From NCBI GenBank assembly GCA_902774165.1, contig CACYHJ010000299.1:1-8221 (forward strand): DNA of 8,221 nt, read 5' to 3'. The translations under genes were made by a program, and so were the position numbers. This DNA is from Oscillospiraceae bacterium. Its GTDB lineage: Bacteria; Bacillota; Clostridia; Oscillospirales; Acutalibacteraceae. Each line of letters starts with the position of its first letter. Positions within the stretch are counted from its first letter, which is position 1. A model generated the notes under the pieces. That model worked only from the letters and a program-made list of their open reading frames with translations. It made no database searches and had not been told where the DNA came from. This document shows, one piece after another, positions 6,718 through 8,221 of this stretch.

Positions 6718-6757
6718 CGCGTTTCGTTATGAACGCGGCATACGGCGGCGCTGCCGT
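6718..6757 (+). other. Two small hairpins in the lyase-sulfatase spacer
   Basis: CGCGTT (6718-6723) pairs with AACGCG (6732-6737) around an 8-base loop, and ACGGC (6742-6746) pairs with GCCGT (6753-6757). They sit between the lyase stop (TAG 6712-6714) and the sulfatase ribosome binding site (6766-6770). There is no T-run, so termination is unlikely; an mRNA processing or stability role is possible but unproven. Confidence 0.35.
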
Positions 6758-6776
6758 CTCGTTACGGAGGGAACTT

Positions 6777-8105
6777 ATGAACAAGCCGAATATCATCATT
6801 ATCATGACCGACGATCAGGGGTACGGCGATCTGAGCTGCATGGGCGCGCAGGATTTCCGGACCCCGCATCTGGACGCGCTGGCGCGGGAGGGGGTGCGCT
6901 TCACCTCCATGTATTCCGCCTCGCCGGTGTGCTCGCCCTCCCGGGCGGCGCTGCTGACGGGCCGATACCCGGGCAACGCGGGAGTGCGGGCGATCCTTGC
7001 GGGGCACCGGCGCGCCAGCGGCCTGACCCCCGCCGTTCCCACCGTTGCGACGGCGCTGAAGGAGCTGGGATACGCCACCGGGCTTTCGGGCAAATGGCAT
7101 CTGGGCCTCAGGGAGCAGTGCCGTCCCAACGACAACGGCTTTGACGAATTCTCCGGCTTCCTCGCCGGGTGTCTGGACTATTATTCCCATATCTTCTATT
7201 ACGGCATGGCGGACGGCAACACCGACCCCACCCACGACCTGTGGGAGAACGACCGGGAGGTCTGGGCCAACGGAGAGTATCTGACGGAGCGCATCACGCG
7301 CAAAAGCGTGGAATTCATCCGCCGCCACAAGGACGGGCCGTTCTTTCTCTACACCGCGTACAACGCGCCCCACTACCCCATGCACGCGCCGCAGAAGTAT
7401 CTCGACCGGTTCCCGGGCCTGCCCGGGGACCGCAGGATCATGGCTGCGATGATCAGCGCCGTGGACGACGGCGTGGGAGAGATCCGCGCGGAGCTGGAAC
7501 GGCAGGGGCTTCTTGAAAACACGCTGATCTATTTCCAGAGCGACAACGGCCCCTCGCGGGAGAGCCGAAACTGGCTGGACGGCACGCCCGACCCCTATTA
7601 CGGCGGCACGACGGGCGGCTTCGCCGGGCATAAATTCAGCCTGTTTGAGGGAGGCATCCGCATCCCGGCGATTCTGAGCTGGCAGGGGCAGATCGCCCCC
7701 GCGGTGATCAACAGCCCCCATATTTCGACGGATATCTTCCCCACGGTGCTGGAGGCGGCGGGCGGAGACCCGGCCCGCTACACCCTTGACGGCGAGAGCA
7801 TCCTGCCGATGCTGCGGGGCGGCGCGTCCCGGGGACACGAATATTTCTTCTGGGAAATGGAGGAGCAGACCGCCGTACGTCGGGGCGACTGGAAGCTGGT
7901 TTTGAACGGCCGCCTGACGGAGACCGAGCCCCGCCGCGCCGAGGTGTTCCTTGCGAACCTCGCCGACGACCCCGGGGAACAGCGTAATCTTGCCGACGAG
8001 CTGCCGGAGCTTGCGCGGGAGCTGAAAGAAAAAGCCCTCTCGTGGAGAGAGGGGATCGAAGAGACCTGGGAGAAGGAGTTTGCGGGGAATTATGAGCTGA
8101 CGTGA
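6777..8105 (+). CDS. Type I (formylglycine-dependent) sulfatase, predicted cytoplasmic
   Basis: The 442-residue product is read from ATG 6777, where GGAGGGAA (6766-6773) is well placed; an upstream in-frame ATG at 6729 has no such site. It belongs to the alkaline phosphatase-like S1 sulfatases, which hydrolyse sulfate esters. Seen: the metal-binding IIMTDDQGYGD (D12, D13), the signature CSPSRAALLTGR with C52 as the residue to be converted to formylglycine, GKWHLG (K106, H108), APHYP (H199), QSDNG (D256, N257) and GHKFSLFEGG (K286). All key active-site residues are present. The protein starts directly at the first strand with no signal peptide, so it should act in the cytoplasm, unlike many exported sulfatases. 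Being Cys-type, an anaerobe would need a radical-SAM maturase (anSME) encoded elsewhere. It is the second gene of the lyase operon, so the likely substrate is a sulfated sugar from lyase products. The stop codon lies within repeat copy C. Confidence 0.92.
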   Translation: MNKPNIIIIMTDDQGYGDLSCMGAQDFRTPHLDALAREGVRFTSMYSASPVCSPSRAALLTGRYPGNAGVRAILAGHRRASGLTPAVPTVATALKELGYATGLSGKWHLGLREQCRPNDNGFDEFSGFLAGCLDYYSHIFYYGMADGNTDPTHDLWENDREVWANGEYLTERITRKSVEFIRRHKDGPFFLYTAYNAPHYPMHAPQKYLDRFPGLPGDRRIMAAMISAVDDGVGEIRAELERQGLLENTLIYFQSDNGPSRESRNWLDGTPDPYYGGTTGGFAGHKFSLFEGGIRIPAILSWQGQIAPAVINSPHISTDIFPTVLEAAGGDPARYTLDGESILPMLRGGASRGHEYFFWEMEEQTAVRRGDWKLVLNGRLTETEPRRAEVFLANLADDPGEQRNLADELPELARELKEKALSWREGIEETWEKEFAGNYELT

Positions 8106-8221
8106 CTCGTGATTGACGCGTTAAGAAAACAATCCGGTGGATTGTTTTTAGCGGCAACCGACGAAGCTATGCTTCGCGGGGTACGCTCTGGCATGCGGAT
8201 TGTAGATATAACCTACAGCCG
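8101..8221 (-). repeat. Inverted repeat copy C, runs off the right edge
   Basis: Reverse complement of 4349-4481, with one base change and lacking one 5-base and one 7-base tandem unit. It begins at base 8101, inside the last sense codon of the sulfatase, so the repeat provides the TGA stop (8103-8105). It contains two heptamers (CGTGACT, CGTGATT), a terminator hairpin and the CGAAGC/GCTTCG hairpin. The match is still intact at the window end, so the repeat is longer than seen. Confidence 0.93.
8126..8149 (+). terminator. Intrinsic terminator of the lyase/sulfatase operon, inside repeat copy C
   Basis: Arms AAAACAATCC (8126-8135) and GGATTGTTTT (8139-8148) with a GGT loop are followed by a five-T run (8145-8149). 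It lies 20 bases after the sulfatase stop and is the same hairpin as in copy A, read from the other strand. Confidence 0.78.

Noticed and set aside
6729..6776. Upstream ATG for the sulfatase adding 16 residues.
   Set aside because: It has no ribosome binding site and lies in a hairpin loop. GGAGGGAA directly precedes ATG 6777, and the family fold starts right after that Met.
4349..8221. Composite transposon or insertion sequence.
   Set aside because: No transposase or integrase is encoded between or within the repeats, and no target-site duplication can be seen because the right repeat is cut by the window edge.

Overview
The window looks like chromosomal DNA of a GC-rich, Gram-positive, probably anaerobic Bacillota (Clostridia-type gut or rumen bacterium). 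This is inferred from an LCP-family cell-wall enzyme, strong purine-rich ribosome binding sites, consensus sigma-A promoters, intrinsic terminators and a YfcC-type carrier. No marker gene fixes the taxon more closely.

Layout. (1) Positions 1-973, minus strand: a membrane-anchored LytR-CpsA-Psr (LCP) glycopolymer transferase, cut by the left edge, with its own near-consensus promoter. (2) Positions 974-1226: an AT-rich divergent promoter region. (3) Positions 1227-4119, plus strand: an M20 metallopeptidase (carboxypeptidase S-like) followed 3 bp later by a YfcC-family carrier. The M20 gene carries an out-of-frame internal deletion near 1637 that removes the conserved segment holding a metal-bridging Asp, so it reads as a recent pseudogene. 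(4) Positions 4117-4572: a non-coding mosaic of short repeats and hairpins. It holds a long hairpin overlapping the carrier stop codon, CCCGAG repeats, three tandem hairpins with the same CTTG loop and the same ATATCGAG linker but different stems, heptamer repeats, and two copies of a module ending in a terminator-like hairpin. (5) Positions 4573-8105, plus strand: a new promoter and a two-gene operon, a heparinase II/III-like polysaccharide lyase and a type I sulfatase with a CSPSR active-site motif. Neither has a visible signal peptide. (6) Positions 8101-8221: an inverted, almost identical copy of the repeat at 4349-4481. It supplies the sulfatase stop codon and its terminator and runs off the right edge.

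How the genes work together. The M20/YfcC pair suggests uptake and hydrolysis of an amide-linked amino acid or peptide substrate, now probably broken at the hydrolase step. The lyase/sulfatase pair suggests intracellular breakdown of imported sulfated, uronate-containing oligosaccharides (glycosaminoglycan-like). No transporter or sulfatase-maturing enzyme for that pathway lies in the window. The most unusual feature is the modular hairpin repeat family, whose inverted copies bracket the lyase/sulfatase operon.
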